Assembly (NCBI GenBank): GCA_015478945.1
Contig: JABUQX010056980.1
Location: forward strand, 1-43,182
Direction of reading: 5' to 3'
DNA length: 43,182 nt
Source: Trachelipus rathkii
Lineage: Eukaryota; Arthropoda; Malacostraca; Isopoda; Trachelipodidae
The notes beneath the pieces were generated by a model. That model was given only the letters and a program-made list of their open reading frames with translations. It was not told the DNA's origin and made no database searches. Below, piece by piece: positions 34,501 to 43,182 of the stretch (the stretch's first letter is position 1; each line of letters begins with the position of its first letter). The position numbers and the translations under genes were made by a program.

Positions 34501-36695
34501 ACCTGATTCGACGTGAGATAGTGAGTAATTCTTTCCAGCCGTCGCCGAGGACTAGCTGAGACACGTGGTAGGTAAGGCAAGTCTAGGCATTTTTCATGTC
34601 TCCACGCTTCAGGATTGAGATAGAAACTATTTTACTTACACTTCAATTAAATCCCTCTCTATAATATAAAATGCCAAGACAATTTAATATGTAATAAAAA
34701 TCATCTACGTGCTAAGTATATATCTTTATTGAGTATTAATTGTAACCATACATATCATATGTTTATGGTAAGTTTTGATGTTACATCTCTATTATTACCT
34801 TAACACTATTATTAATATATATAATTATTTATCATTCTATTACTATAAGTATCTATATGTTAATATATTATTTTTTTCTATATCTCTCTACTTTAATCTT
34901 GTTTGTATCCAAATCCTTATATGTTAAGCTGATTATCCTTCATATTCTTTAACTTGATTGTTGGACTGGTATTTCGGTTATGTCTGACCTCAGCGTAGTG
35001 GGAGCTGTACCTCTCTCACTACCCTACTCATGTTTCTCTTATATCTAAGCTCTCGCTGTGACAGAATTAAGCACTGTGACCGAACAAAATGTATACTCTC
35101 ATTTTCGACATGTATTTCGCTAATAGGATGTACTTGTTTTCGTACGCCTCCAAATATTTGGTACAAGTATCGCGGGCGCTTATTACATTGACATAACACT
35201 AAGATAGTACACACACGAGAGGCACTTGTAGAGTTTGTCTTTTGACGAAACTTACAGCACACAAGTCCTTCGCATGTTGTCACCATCTTTCATATCTCTA
35301 AGTGCTTTTGTCTCTTCGAGAAGAAGTTAATTCACTGTCAGATTGACAGTGTTCTGGCGCTTGGATTGCGTACGGTATAATATCTATTATGTTCTTTAGG
35401 AGGGATCAGAATTTATTCTTGCAGATCATAAATTAAATATTGGTATTGAACTCCAATAATCTACTTACTATCACTCGAAGGTCAAATGACGGAATGCATT
35501 CCTTACTCTTGTATCTCTTTTAACGTGCATTTAGGTATCAGAGAGCCTGGACATCAACACAGCACGTACTGGCACCCTTTACATATTCATTTTATTTCGA
35601 TTTTATAAATAAGGGACCAAAATTTCGATGTTATAAATTCACTTTCTTCAAAACTTTTACCATGTTTTCTTTCTCGACCCCTTTCGGAAATTGGATAGAG
35701 TAATAGCTTTATTTCTTACCATTTATTACTTATTTGTTTCCTTTCAGCATAGAGTAGGCCTTTAATCCTATTATCTTGGAGAATTTCTCTTCATCCGATT
35801 CGAAACTTTCCTCTGAAACTTTTTCATTTGTTTACATATCTTTTCCATGAGAGAACTGGCCAGTATTTCGCCTTATTTTACCTTAAACGTAAATTATATT
35901 TTTCCCTACCGAACAGTGCCTAGATGGACGGAGTGGTAATGCCCAGTTTGGATCTTAAGAATCCAAAACATAATTCATGTATATTAATTTAATATTCTGG
36001 GCATTCTCCAACTATATATCAAATTACTAAGTAGTTAATCACGAACTTCGCGTACTTTGCAATTTACAAACTTTTCATTTAAAATTATATTTCTGATTTT
36101 TTTCCTTACATATAGCACAGTGTCATTATATATCTTTTCTTTTATATATATATTATAATATAATATTCATTAATATATATACTATATATCTTATCTATAT
36201 CTATATTTATATATTTCATATACCTTACTTTCTTATAATAATATTATAATATATACAGCATTCCCTGTATTATTCTTCTATATATATATTATAAATATAT
36301 TATTATTAATTCCTGCTAATTATTTTCCCTTTTGGCACTAGGTCACTAATATCTCGTTTTTTATTTAATAACTAGATCGAATAATTAATTTAAAGTAATA
36401 GTATTTCCCTTATTCATATTTGCAATTTTTCTGTAAATGTATAAAAAAAATTGAAACTATCATTGAAATTAAATTTGAAAGTAGAAAATTTGTAGTGCAG
36501 CGTTACATGGGCTCAAGCCAATAAATATACGGTAGATTCATATATATATATCTAACTATATATATATATATACATATATTACTATATATTAATATATATA
36601 TATAAAATATTTGATTTCCAAGAATATTTTTATATTTATGTTTATGTTACATTTAGTGAATTATTATATACTAAATGTGAATAATGCTATATAAA
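31561..36695. other. Unassigned region
   Basis: AT-rich with islands of balanced composition (33.16-33.25, 34.33-34.62, 34.98-35.35 kb). The 98-codon minus-strand frame at 34990-35286 (MVTTCEGLVCCKFRQKTNS...) starts with ATG and is the longest here, but it shows no domain, splice context or repeat match, so I leave it as possible rather than called. Small perfect hairpins: GTGTCAG-TATGT-CTGACAC near 33800, GACCCG/CGGGTC near 33176-33200, and CACTGTCA-GAT-TGACAGTG at 35333-35351. TA-rich blocks lie at 32.74-32.89, 36.14-36.30 and 36.54-36.61 kb. Confidence 0.35.
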
Positions 36696-36699
36696 CATT

Positions 36700-37095
36700 T
36701 CATCATCATCATCATTAATCATCAACCCCCAGTAAGGACTGTGCTGTCCCTGTCAGCTGGGAGCGCGCGTGTGAGTAAGTCCTTGGGATAACTAAGGCCT
36801 AACGGCGTAATGATGCCGCTGTCCTGCCATGGCCTATTGCGAGCGGCGCCGATTAATCTCCCATGTTGGTAGCGGACATGTCAACGGAGTTCGCTGAGCA
36901 AAAATTGTACTCACATCTGTAACTTCTGAGTGAGCACGAAGCTATGGGTTAATAAGAGAATATAGCTTCTCATTCTATCGCTCGTGTACTATTTTCCAGT
37001 CTCGTATACTCTTGTGGTGCGCCTCTCTCAAGCTTGCTTAAGCGTAATTTGCTGCCTCTAATCCACTGAGCTAGAGCGTGTTTCTCTAGTGTATA
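36700..37095 (-). mobile_element. tRNA-derived SINE-like element with (ATG)n tail
   Basis: On the minus strand, TAGCTCAGTGGATTAGAGGC (37054-37073) is an excellent pol III A box with the D-arm context of a tRNA. About 50 nt downstream a degraded B-box-like TATACGAGAC (36999-37008) follows. A roughly 270-nt tRNA-unrelated body then ends in (ATG)n at 36700-36723. The tail type is shared with the non-LTR copies at 13.2 and 40.7 kb, suggesting these could be its mobilising partner. Boundaries are approximate; no target-site duplication identified. Confidence 0.6.
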
Positions 37096-37544
37096 TTATC
37101 TTTTTATTTATGTATGATTTATATTTTTATTTTTTTTATGATTGAGATATATAATATATTAATATAGTATTATTTGCTTACTCTTAAGATCAAGTACATT
37201 ATAATTTATATCAACCTAAAAAATTATATACTTTTCATAAATTATATATTTTGAGTTATTATCATACTATATTTAAGTTTTAGTTACTTCGATTCAATTC
37301 CACATTCTCTCACCCTATAGTACTGGTGATGGAAGGTGCTGTGGCGTGGTCATCTCGCAGAACAGAAAAGGAGAGGGTTGAATAGTTTATATTATTCGAT
37401 TGGTATATTAGGTTGTTTTTTGCGGGTGGGGACCAGTTTCGAATAATAGAGTAATTGTTTTCCACGTTTATTTCTTTGTATTTCGTGTAGCTTCCACCAC
37501 CTTCTTTTATCTCTTTTTTTGTTTTTGCTAGCGAGAAAATGCCC

Positions 37545-38640
37545 TTATCTTGAGGCTTCACGGACCTGGTGCGAAGGCCTTCTTCACTATGGCATCTCTT
37601 CAATGTGGGGTTTCATTCCCTCGGCCCAGGTGGGCCACAACATAGCCCCTCAAAACCCCATACATTCTCGTCTCTATCATGGCACTTCTTCTCGTCCTCA
37701 TGCCAAACTGCACATTTCTCCTCACTCCAGGCATTCTGTACTGACTCAATTTACTTTTTCTTTTCAGGTCGCTCTCCCAACGCGGGTTCGATCTCGGCCG
37801 AGCACGACTTACGCTAATACATTCGCTTAACCAACCGACTATCATCTCATCCATCCTCAAGGTACCAAACCATCTCAACGTACTTTCCATTATTTTCTCA
37901 TTTTACCCTCTTCACACCACACACTCTCTCTAATACGTTCATTCCACATTTTATGAATTCTTCTCACACCTTACCAAGCCCCTAAGATTATCCTATCTGA
38001 ACACATTGTATCTTTAGATCTAATATCTCTTATTCCAGACCTCCTAGTCTCACTACTATACATTAACACAGGCAAACAACAAACCCCTCATGTAAAACAC
38101 TAATGCACTCAAGAAGACTTAGTCCCAGGCTTACATCCCCAACGATTTAATTGCATCAATCCCCTTGCCTGACATTCTTACCTTTATGTACCAACTCAAT
38201 CCATTCCCTTTTCATCCAACATATGTCCAAAATATTTAACTCAGACGCTTTGTTCCAGCTGCTCACTATCTTACATAACTTCACACCCATAACTGTCCTC
38301 ACTCCAACCATAACCATACTCTTATCTCGTTTACTTTCAAACCTCTCCTTTTACACACCTGCAAAAATCTCTCTACCTATCCTCTCAACTCTTCACCTTC
38401 GCCACACAAAACCAAAATAATCCGCGCACAAAAAAATAGGAGCACCCTTCACTCTCTTCATTCTCATCATTTAACACCATCCCCTGCCACTTCCACCACT
38501 AATTATTTCAATAACCCCATCCATATACAAATTGAATAACCAAGGAAAGACAATAACACATCCCTGCGCTCACTAAGACTGCTATTAAATTCATAAAAAC
38601 CATTTATTCTTAAAACACACGCTTCACTATTCGTCATACA
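37545..38640 (-). pseudogene. Non-LTR retrotransposon RT relic (RTE-like), minus strand
   Basis: Reading 5' to 3' on the minus strand: LFNLYMDGVIE-like sequence near 38520 (cf. the 'S..LFNIYMDGV.REV' RT block of arthropod non-LTR elements), a decayed ADD region near 38420, VKYFGHMLDEKG near 38210, then RRIHKMWNERIRE near 37940. The divergent DGL/RWFGHV region lies near 37870. The same later blocks occur in the plus-strand copy at 40.1-40.4 kb. Stops and frameshifts throughout. The 3' end near 37545 lacks the ATG tail seen in the other copies, so it is truncated at both ends. Plus-strand frames at 37519-37830 and 38151-38420 are antisense shadows. Confidence 0.68.
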
Positions 38641-38644
38641 TACT

Positions 38645-38805
38645 TTTATATACAGTAATATATATATATATAATTATATATATATATATATATATATATA
38701 CTATTATATATATATATATATATATATTTATAATTGTGTGTATAATGTATTTTAGTATAGATCTTAATTCTTTACCTTATATATATATAGTATATAAAAC
38801 TAGCC
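38645..38805. repeat. Interrupted (TA)n tract
   Basis: TA repeats between the minus-strand non-LTR copy and the tRNA-Met-like SINE, at the SINE 3' side. Confidence 0.9.
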
Positions 38806-39035
38806 TTTAAACGTGCCTTTTCCCCTTTATCAGTGGGTAAACACGGGGAACGCAAGAAATCGAACTTAAGCGGCCGGCCTATCCGAAATCCAGCGCCACA
38901 ACGTGTTTGCAGGCGAGTGTTTTAATTCTTGCCCCAGGTAGATAAATCCAACTGTTACGAGGAGGATTTGAACCAGCGTCTTCTCGTATGAGAGTCCGCG
39001 GCGCAGCTCGAAATCTCTGCGCCAACGATCGGGCC
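38806..39035 (-). mobile_element. tRNA-Met-derived SINE-like element
   Basis: The minus strand begins GGCCCGATCGTTGGCGCAG. An A-box region TGGCGCAG (39017-39024), a D-arm GCGC repeat, an anticodon loop CTCATA with CAT at 38988-38990, and a perfect B box GGTTCAAATCC (38964-38974) follow at tRNA spacing. Elongator tRNA-Met shares the GTTGGCGCAG start and the CTCATAA loop. The acceptor end does not close and about 140 nt of unrelated sequence follows, so this is a SINE-type or tRNA-pseudogene sequence and not a functional tRNA. The body (TGGGGCAAGAATTAAAACAC, then GGCCGGCCGCTTAAG) is unknown to me. Confidence 0.65.
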
Positions 39036-39349
39036 TCTTCGTCTACTCTCTCGCGTCCTCTTCTCTCTCTCATCTCCTCTGCTCCGCAGCGTCTGTTTCT
39101 CCCTTTCTCTGCTCCAACTCTCCCAACTCCCTCTCCTTCTCTCACTCTCAGCTCTCTCCCCCTCTCCTCTCTCTCTCTTCTCTCTCTCTCTCTCTCTCAT
39201 CTTCTCTCTCTCTCTCTCTCTCTCCCTCTCTCTCTGCTCTCTCTCTCTCTCTCTCTCGTCTCTCTCTCTGCTCTCGTCTCTCTCTCTCTCTCTCTCTCTC
39301 TCTGCTCTCTCTCTCCTTCTCTCTCTCTCTCTCTCTCTCATCTCTCTCT

Positions 39350-39362
<13 letters not shown>
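39036..39362. repeat. (CT)n polypyrimidine tract
   Basis: About 325 bp of CT/TCTC repeats, purer towards 39180-39362. It generates long Arg-Glu frames on the minus strand and Ser-Leu frames on the plus strand that are not genes. It begins exactly at the 5' end of the SINE and ends at a TA tract. Confidence 0.92.
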
Positions 39363-39381
<19 letters not shown>

Positions 39382-39475
39382 ATAAATATATATATATAAT
39401 ATTATATATATATATATATAATATATAATAATATAATATATATCTATATAATATATATATAATATATATAAGCAA
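39363..39475. repeat. Interrupted (TA)n tract
   Basis: TA repeats continuous with the CT tract; mirrors the tract at 38645-38805 on the other side of the SINE. Confidence 0.9.
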
Positions 39476-39477
39476 AA

Positions 39478-40684
39478 TACTGGAAGGAAGAATCTGCTTA
39501 GAATAATGAATAAGGATGGTGCTTTTCGTAACTGAGAAAGTGGATAAGGGAGTGTGGAGGAACACTTCGAAAAACTGCTTAACATTGGCAGTCATGAAGA
39601 GGTGATAGTGGAATGTGTGAGGGTTTGATTGTGCCAGAAGGAAATGGTACTTTTGGGTGATGAAGCGTCATTAGTAAGAAAGGAGGTAATGGGCAGAGTT
39701 AGAAGTTGCAGAATGGTAAGTCTGCAGGTACAGAATGAAATTCTGTGAAAATGATCAAGCGAACGGTGCGAGAATGATGATTTTATTGGAAATTTGAAGT
39801 TGTGCAAACAAAAGTTTTTCGTCGTTTTTTTGTTTGTTTTAGTTATTGGAAGGTATAGTTTGAGGAATTTGAGGAGGCAGTAGTAATAGTACCCTATATA
39901 AGGGTAGGGGGATAAGGGGAACTGTAGGAATTATAGGGAAATTACTTTATTGAGTGGTTTGTAGGGAAGATATATGCTGGTATTTTGGTCGATATGTGCG
40001 TCGAGGTACTGAGAAGGACTGGTTGGTTAGAAACAAGGTACGGTTAGAAAGTGGTAGAGGATGTGTCTAATCAATCTTTCATTGAAATAATAAGTTGAAC
40101 TTCAGATGGACAGTCTTAGGGGAGTGTTAGGTGTGAGAAGAATAGATAAAATGAGGAATGAACGTATTTGAGGGTTGTGGTGTGAAGAAAGGGTAAATGA
40201 GAGAAAAATAAAAGTACATTGAGATGGTTTGGTCATGTGGAAAGGATGAATGATAGTCGGTTGGTTAATCGGATGTATAGTGGTGTGTGCTGGACTCGAC
40301 CCGGCTGGGAGACCGAAATCAACTCTTGGGACTCCTTTTTGGACATGCCTGGGGGAGAGAAAATGTTAGTTTGGCGAGGCGAAAAGAAAGCGTGCATAAT
40401 AGGAGTGAATGAACGGGGTTTGTGAAGGGGTATTACTGTGCCCACCTTGAGCAAGGATGACCCTATATTGATAGATGCCATAGCGAGGGTCCATCGTGGT
40501 TCCGTGAAGCTCTGGGTGGATTTTCTGACTGCGACGAGTTCTCATTGAAAAGTATAAAGGGTGCGGTAAGGCTGGGCTTTCTTTTCGCCTTGCGTCAAAT
40601 TCTTCTATTAGTTTTTTTGTTCCCGGTGCATGTTGCGCACCTTACTCCCAGTCTTGGGGAGAGAAAGTGCATGATGATGATGAT
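39478..40684 (+). pseudogene. Non-LTR retrotransposon RT relic (RTE-like), plus strand, with (GAT)n tail
   Basis: IVPYIRVGG near 39885 (cf. 'IVPLYKGKGD'), CRNYREITLLS (39924-39956) and, one frame over, VGKIYAGILVDM (39960-39995) are RT fingers/palm blocks ('C.NYRGI.LLS...GKI.A.IL...'). Near 40115 the sequence jumps to SLRGVLGVRRIDKMRNER, which belongs after the RT, so the catalytic ADD region is deleted. MRWFGHVERMNDSRLVNRMY (40219-40278) is intact. The element ends in (GAT)n at 40669-40684. It matches the 13.2-kb fragment and the 37.5-kb copy, and is 5'-truncated. Confidence 0.78.
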
Positions 40685-40760
40685 ATATAAATCCAGATAA
40701 AATACATAAATACAAATGCTTAAATTGAAATACTATTCTTTTAAATGTTATAAGAATGTT

Positions 40761-40918
40761 TTTTTCAAAGAATGCCGGGCAATAATAGCTTTTATAGTCA
40801 CTGGGCATTTGACATCATTGGCATCGGGCGGGCATTTTTGAAAAACCTGGGCAAATGCCTAGACAAATGCCCATTTTATAAATGCTGCCCACTGGGCATT
40901 TGCCCAGCGTACATCACT
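40761..40918 (-). mobile_element. hAT transposon terminus with GGGCATTTG palindromes
   Basis: The right end, read inward on the minus strand, is AGTGATGTACGCTGGGC, an AGTGATG-type hAT terminal repeat related to those at 11176 and 14148. Inside it lie repeated and inverted copies of GGGCATTTG / CAAATGCCC (about 40799-40903), including the near-palindrome GGGCATTTGCCC. No transposase is visible and the other end is not found, so this is a solo end, a MITE or a truncated copy. The frame at 40772-41056 crosses the end and is not a gene. Confidence 0.6.
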
Positions 40919-41610
40919 AAACGTGCCTACTCTTATTTTCTAGGACTAAGAAATTGCTCTCCTTTTGTCATGGAAAATGTTAAAGTTATCCTTTTTCACC
41001 CCACCTTCTTGAACTTAAATTTATTTCGAAAAACATTTTATTTAATATTAATTTAATTTTCAGTTTTCCTGAATAAACACTTTCAAGAATTCTTAAGTTA
41101 CTACATATAACACCACAAAACGGAAAGCCATGGGAGGTGTTTACAACATTCCTTGTTATATGTGGCAAGCATTTTTTTTTTTTTTATAGAAACTTTAAAG
41201 ACCTTTAAAAACGAGATTTGAAGCATACAATCAATCAAATGATCTGTATAAGTAGTGCTGTATTTAGACATTTATCACAAGAAAAACAGTTATAAATTGG
41301 AATGGTGCAGAATTTTTGTTTCGTTCCAAGATAAAAACTTAAATCAAAGTTGATTGATTCCTTTTTCCTTTTACAAAAAGAAATTTTAACATTTCAGAAG
41401 GATTTTTCAATTTTGATCCAATAACAAAAAGATTTATATCAGATCATATTAAGGACTTACTTTTGAAATAATTAATATTTTTGGATACTTGATAAAGAAA
41501 GGAATAAGAAAGCACTGTCCTTTTTTTGCTGAATTTATATTTTCAATTTTTTATTTGTATTTCATACTTTTTTATATTTTGTGTTTTAATAATTTGTAAA
41601 AAAATTTCTA
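40919..41610. other. Unassigned sequence with one 12-bp inverted repeat
   Basis: CTACATATAACA (41101-41112) pairs with TGTTATATGTGG (41154-41165), allowing one G-T wobble, with a loop of about 40 nt. Otherwise AT-rich and unassigned. Confidence 0.45.
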
Positions 41611-41613
41611 GTT

Positions 41614-41670
41614 CTGATGAGGGGACCAGGGATATAAGTCCCGAAACGTAAACTTTTTCTCGTTTAGTTA
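41614..41670 (+). ncRNA. Hammerhead-ribozyme-like core
   Basis: CTGATGA (41614-41620) is the first invariant hammerhead box. GGGAC (41622-41626) pairs with GTCCC (41638-41642) as stem II, and GAAA (41643-41646) is the second box. TAAAC (41649-41653) with GTTTA (41662-41666) can form a further hairpin in the stem III position. I cannot place stem I or the NUH cleavage triplet convincingly, so activity is unlikely or unproven. Such cores mark the ends of Penelope-like elements, retrozymes and related retroelements; no such protein is readable nearby. Confidence 0.4.
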
Positions 41671-41724
41671 TTTCTTCTTAAGATTTTCCTTTATTTATTT
41701 TAAAGTGGTTTTTTAAAACAAAAT

Positions 41725-41952
41725 ATTTAATATATATATATAATATTATATATCATATATATATATATATATATATAGTATATATATAATATATTAGTAT
41801 TATTAATATATATATATATATAGTATATATATATATATATTATATTATATATTATTTGGGTTTTTACACACACAACTGATAAACAACTATATATATATAT
41901 ATATAGTATATATATTATATATATATATATATATATCTATATATATATATAT

Positions 41953-41991
<39 letters not shown>

Positions 41992-42008
41992 TATATAGTA
42001 TATATATA
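41725..42008. repeat. Long interrupted (TA)n tract
   Basis: TA repeats with a short unique insert (41858-41890) containing ACACACAC. Confidence 0.9.
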
Positions 42009-42009
42009 A

Positions 42010-42722
42010 GCTTACCGAGCTGAACGTGCAGTTAGCATCGAACTCTGCAGAGTCGGAGCTTTCCATGGGATTCCTACTAAAAGTCTTGGACAAATAGACC
42101 TTCTTATGGTGGAAGGGTGGTCAAAATATTTATTTAGGGAGGCAAGATGGAACTCGCCGTATATACTACTCCTTAAATTAGCAATGGACTGCTGGAAAGT
42201 GAACTAACACCGCACTCTCTCACCAAGGACATCTTCCTTTCAGCATTGGAGGAATTTGTTGAGGACTTGTTCATAAAATATAATACACCTCTTCCTAGTT
42301 ATGCGGCTGTAGAGGCGAATATTTTAGTATTTGGTGGGGAATATTTTGAGGGCAGAAAAGAGGTCAGCCTTAACTGCTTTTTAATTTTGAGCACCTAATC
42401 TTTTTGACAGGTAATATGGGTCTCTTGTCCTTTGAAGAAGACTTGAGGAGGAAAGAGGAAAATTCTGATTTTGTAAATTTCTTCATGCTTCATAATAATA
42501 TTATAAATAAATTTTTTGTAAAGGTATTTAATATTTTAGTATTTATATTAAAAACCCTTTTGTGAAGTTCGCACATTATTAGCGAAATACGTGCGGACTT
42601 GCGATAGCGGGAGTTTGATGGTCTGAATAGTGCGGAGAGGCGGCTAGCGGACAAACCTTTTCTCGAGTGCGGAGGTGCGCTTAGCGGACTAACCCCTAAT
42701 GAGCGGGCGTGCCCACGCTCTG
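42010..42722 (+). mobile_element. hAT transposon 3' part, distinct family
   Basis: Carries a C-terminal transposase remnant (below), then a region rich in AGCGGAC/GTGCGGA motifs (42590-42715), and ends GCCCACGCTCTG at 42722. Read inward on the minus strand this end is CAGAGCGTGGGC, a CAGAG-type hAT terminal repeat. TA repeats follow directly. The 5' end is not seen; sequence before 42008 is a TA tract. Terminal sequence and protein differ from the pair at 11-16 kb. Confidence 0.68.
42236..42399 (+). pseudogene. hAT transposase C-terminal (hATC) segment
   Basis: One frame, open for 54 codons, reads FIKYNTPLPSYAAVEANILV, then FGGEYFEGRKEVSL, and ends LILST before TAA. It aligns with the hATC pattern 'LPSSAAVER.FS.GG.I...KR..LS...FE.L.FL': LPS-AAVE is retained, but ER-FS has become EANILV. 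Upstream parts of the enzyme are not readable. Confidence 0.72.
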
Positions 42723-42807
42723 ATATATATACCGTAATATATATATATATATATATATAGTATATATAGTATTAATATTATTAAGTATATATATATATAT
42801 ATATATA

Positions 42808-42847
<40 letters not shown>

Positions 42848-42957
42848 TATATTGAATTTATAATATTTATTAACCCTGAGGTTAAAAATAAATAAAATAA
42901 TATAATATTATATAGTATATATATATTATATATATATATATATATTAATATATATAT

Positions 42958-42990
<33 letters not shown>

Positions 42991-43095
42991 ATTATATATT
43001 ATTATATATATATATATATATAATATATATATATATTATATATATATAATATATATAATATAATAATATTATATAATATATATATATATATGGAA
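42723..43095. repeat. Long interrupted (TA)n tract
   Basis: TA repeats with a unique insert near 42850-42900. The sequence after 43095 to the window end is A-rich with TAAA units and nothing else recognisable. Confidence 0.88.
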
Positions 43096-43182
43096 TGTAT
43101 ATATTCCAATAAAATTTTATAAATAAAATATAAATAAATAAAGGTCAATAAAATACATAAAATTAAAAAATTTTAAGGTAAT

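Noticed and set aside
34990..35286. 98-codon minus-strand frame starting with ATG
   Set aside because: Longest frame of its region, but no domain, splice signal or repeat relation; kept only as a note.
35333..35351. Perfect 8-bp hairpin as a terminator or transposon end
   Set aside because: Too short, with no associated element; such hairpins are expected by chance in 43 kb.
37519..37890. Overlapping frames on both strands, 82-103 codons
   Set aside because: The plus frames are antisense to the minus-strand non-LTR relic, and the minus frame is only a segment of that relic in a shifted frame.
38950..39035. Functional tRNA-Met gene
   Set aside because: The A box, anticodon and B box are good, but the acceptor stem does not close and the sequence continues as a SINE-like body.
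38955..39428. 128-codon Arg-Glu repeat frame and 146-codon Ser-Leu frame
   Set aside because: Opposite strands of the (CT)n tract and the SINE head; no unique protein sequence.

Overview
This is AT-rich eukaryotic, non-coding-dominated DNA. It has no operons, no ribosome-binding sites, no rRNA and no intact protein gene. Long interrupted (TA)n tracts, a (TTA)n block, (CA)n, (CT)n and (CAT/ATG)n microsatellites, tRNA-derived SINE-like sequences, decayed non-LTR retrotransposons with (ATG)n or (TAAA)n tails, and several hAT transposon relics all fit an invertebrate genome rich in simple repeats. My best guess is an arthropod, possibly a decapod crustacean; that is inference from repeat style, not from a diagnostic gene.

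Layout: 0.86-1.1 kb is the end of a non-LTR element (RNase H/C-terminal relic, TAAA tail). 1.39-1.93 kb is a TTA microsatellite. 2.05-2.70 kb is a roughly 130-bp tandem repeat running into a 3' splice site and a probable terminal coding exon (2707-2894). 6.3-16.6 kb is an extraordinary block in which (TA)n tracts alternate with inverted repeats: a palindrome centred near 8.27 kb (arms reaching 7.35 and 9.0 kb), a fold-back centred near 10.83 kb, and two oppositely oriented hAT elements (11176-12932 minus, 14148-15767 plus) around a minus-strand non-LTR tail (13.15-13.76 kb). A separate hAT C-terminal relic sits at 9.56-9.72 kb. 17-29 kb is mostly unassigned sequence, with a second good exon candidate (19654-19745) and a possible PIF/Harbinger trace (26.6 kb). 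29.3-31.6 kb holds a CR1-like non-LTR relic. 36.7-37.1 and 38.8-39.0 kb hold tRNA-derived SINE-like sequences. 37.5-38.6 kb (minus) and 39.5-40.7 kb (plus) are two divergent copies of one non-LTR family. 40.76-40.92 kb is a hAT terminus with internal palindromes. 41.61-41.67 kb carries a hammerhead-ribozyme-like core. 42.2-42.7 kb is another hAT 3' end.

The parts do not work together as a pathway. They record repeated insertion and inversion of transposable elements among (TA)n tracts, probably inside or between host genes of which only isolated exons can be seen. Reading frames are broken by many small indels. This may be genuine decay, residual long-read sequencing error, or both; the arm-to-arm differences in the palindromes cannot distinguish these by eye.
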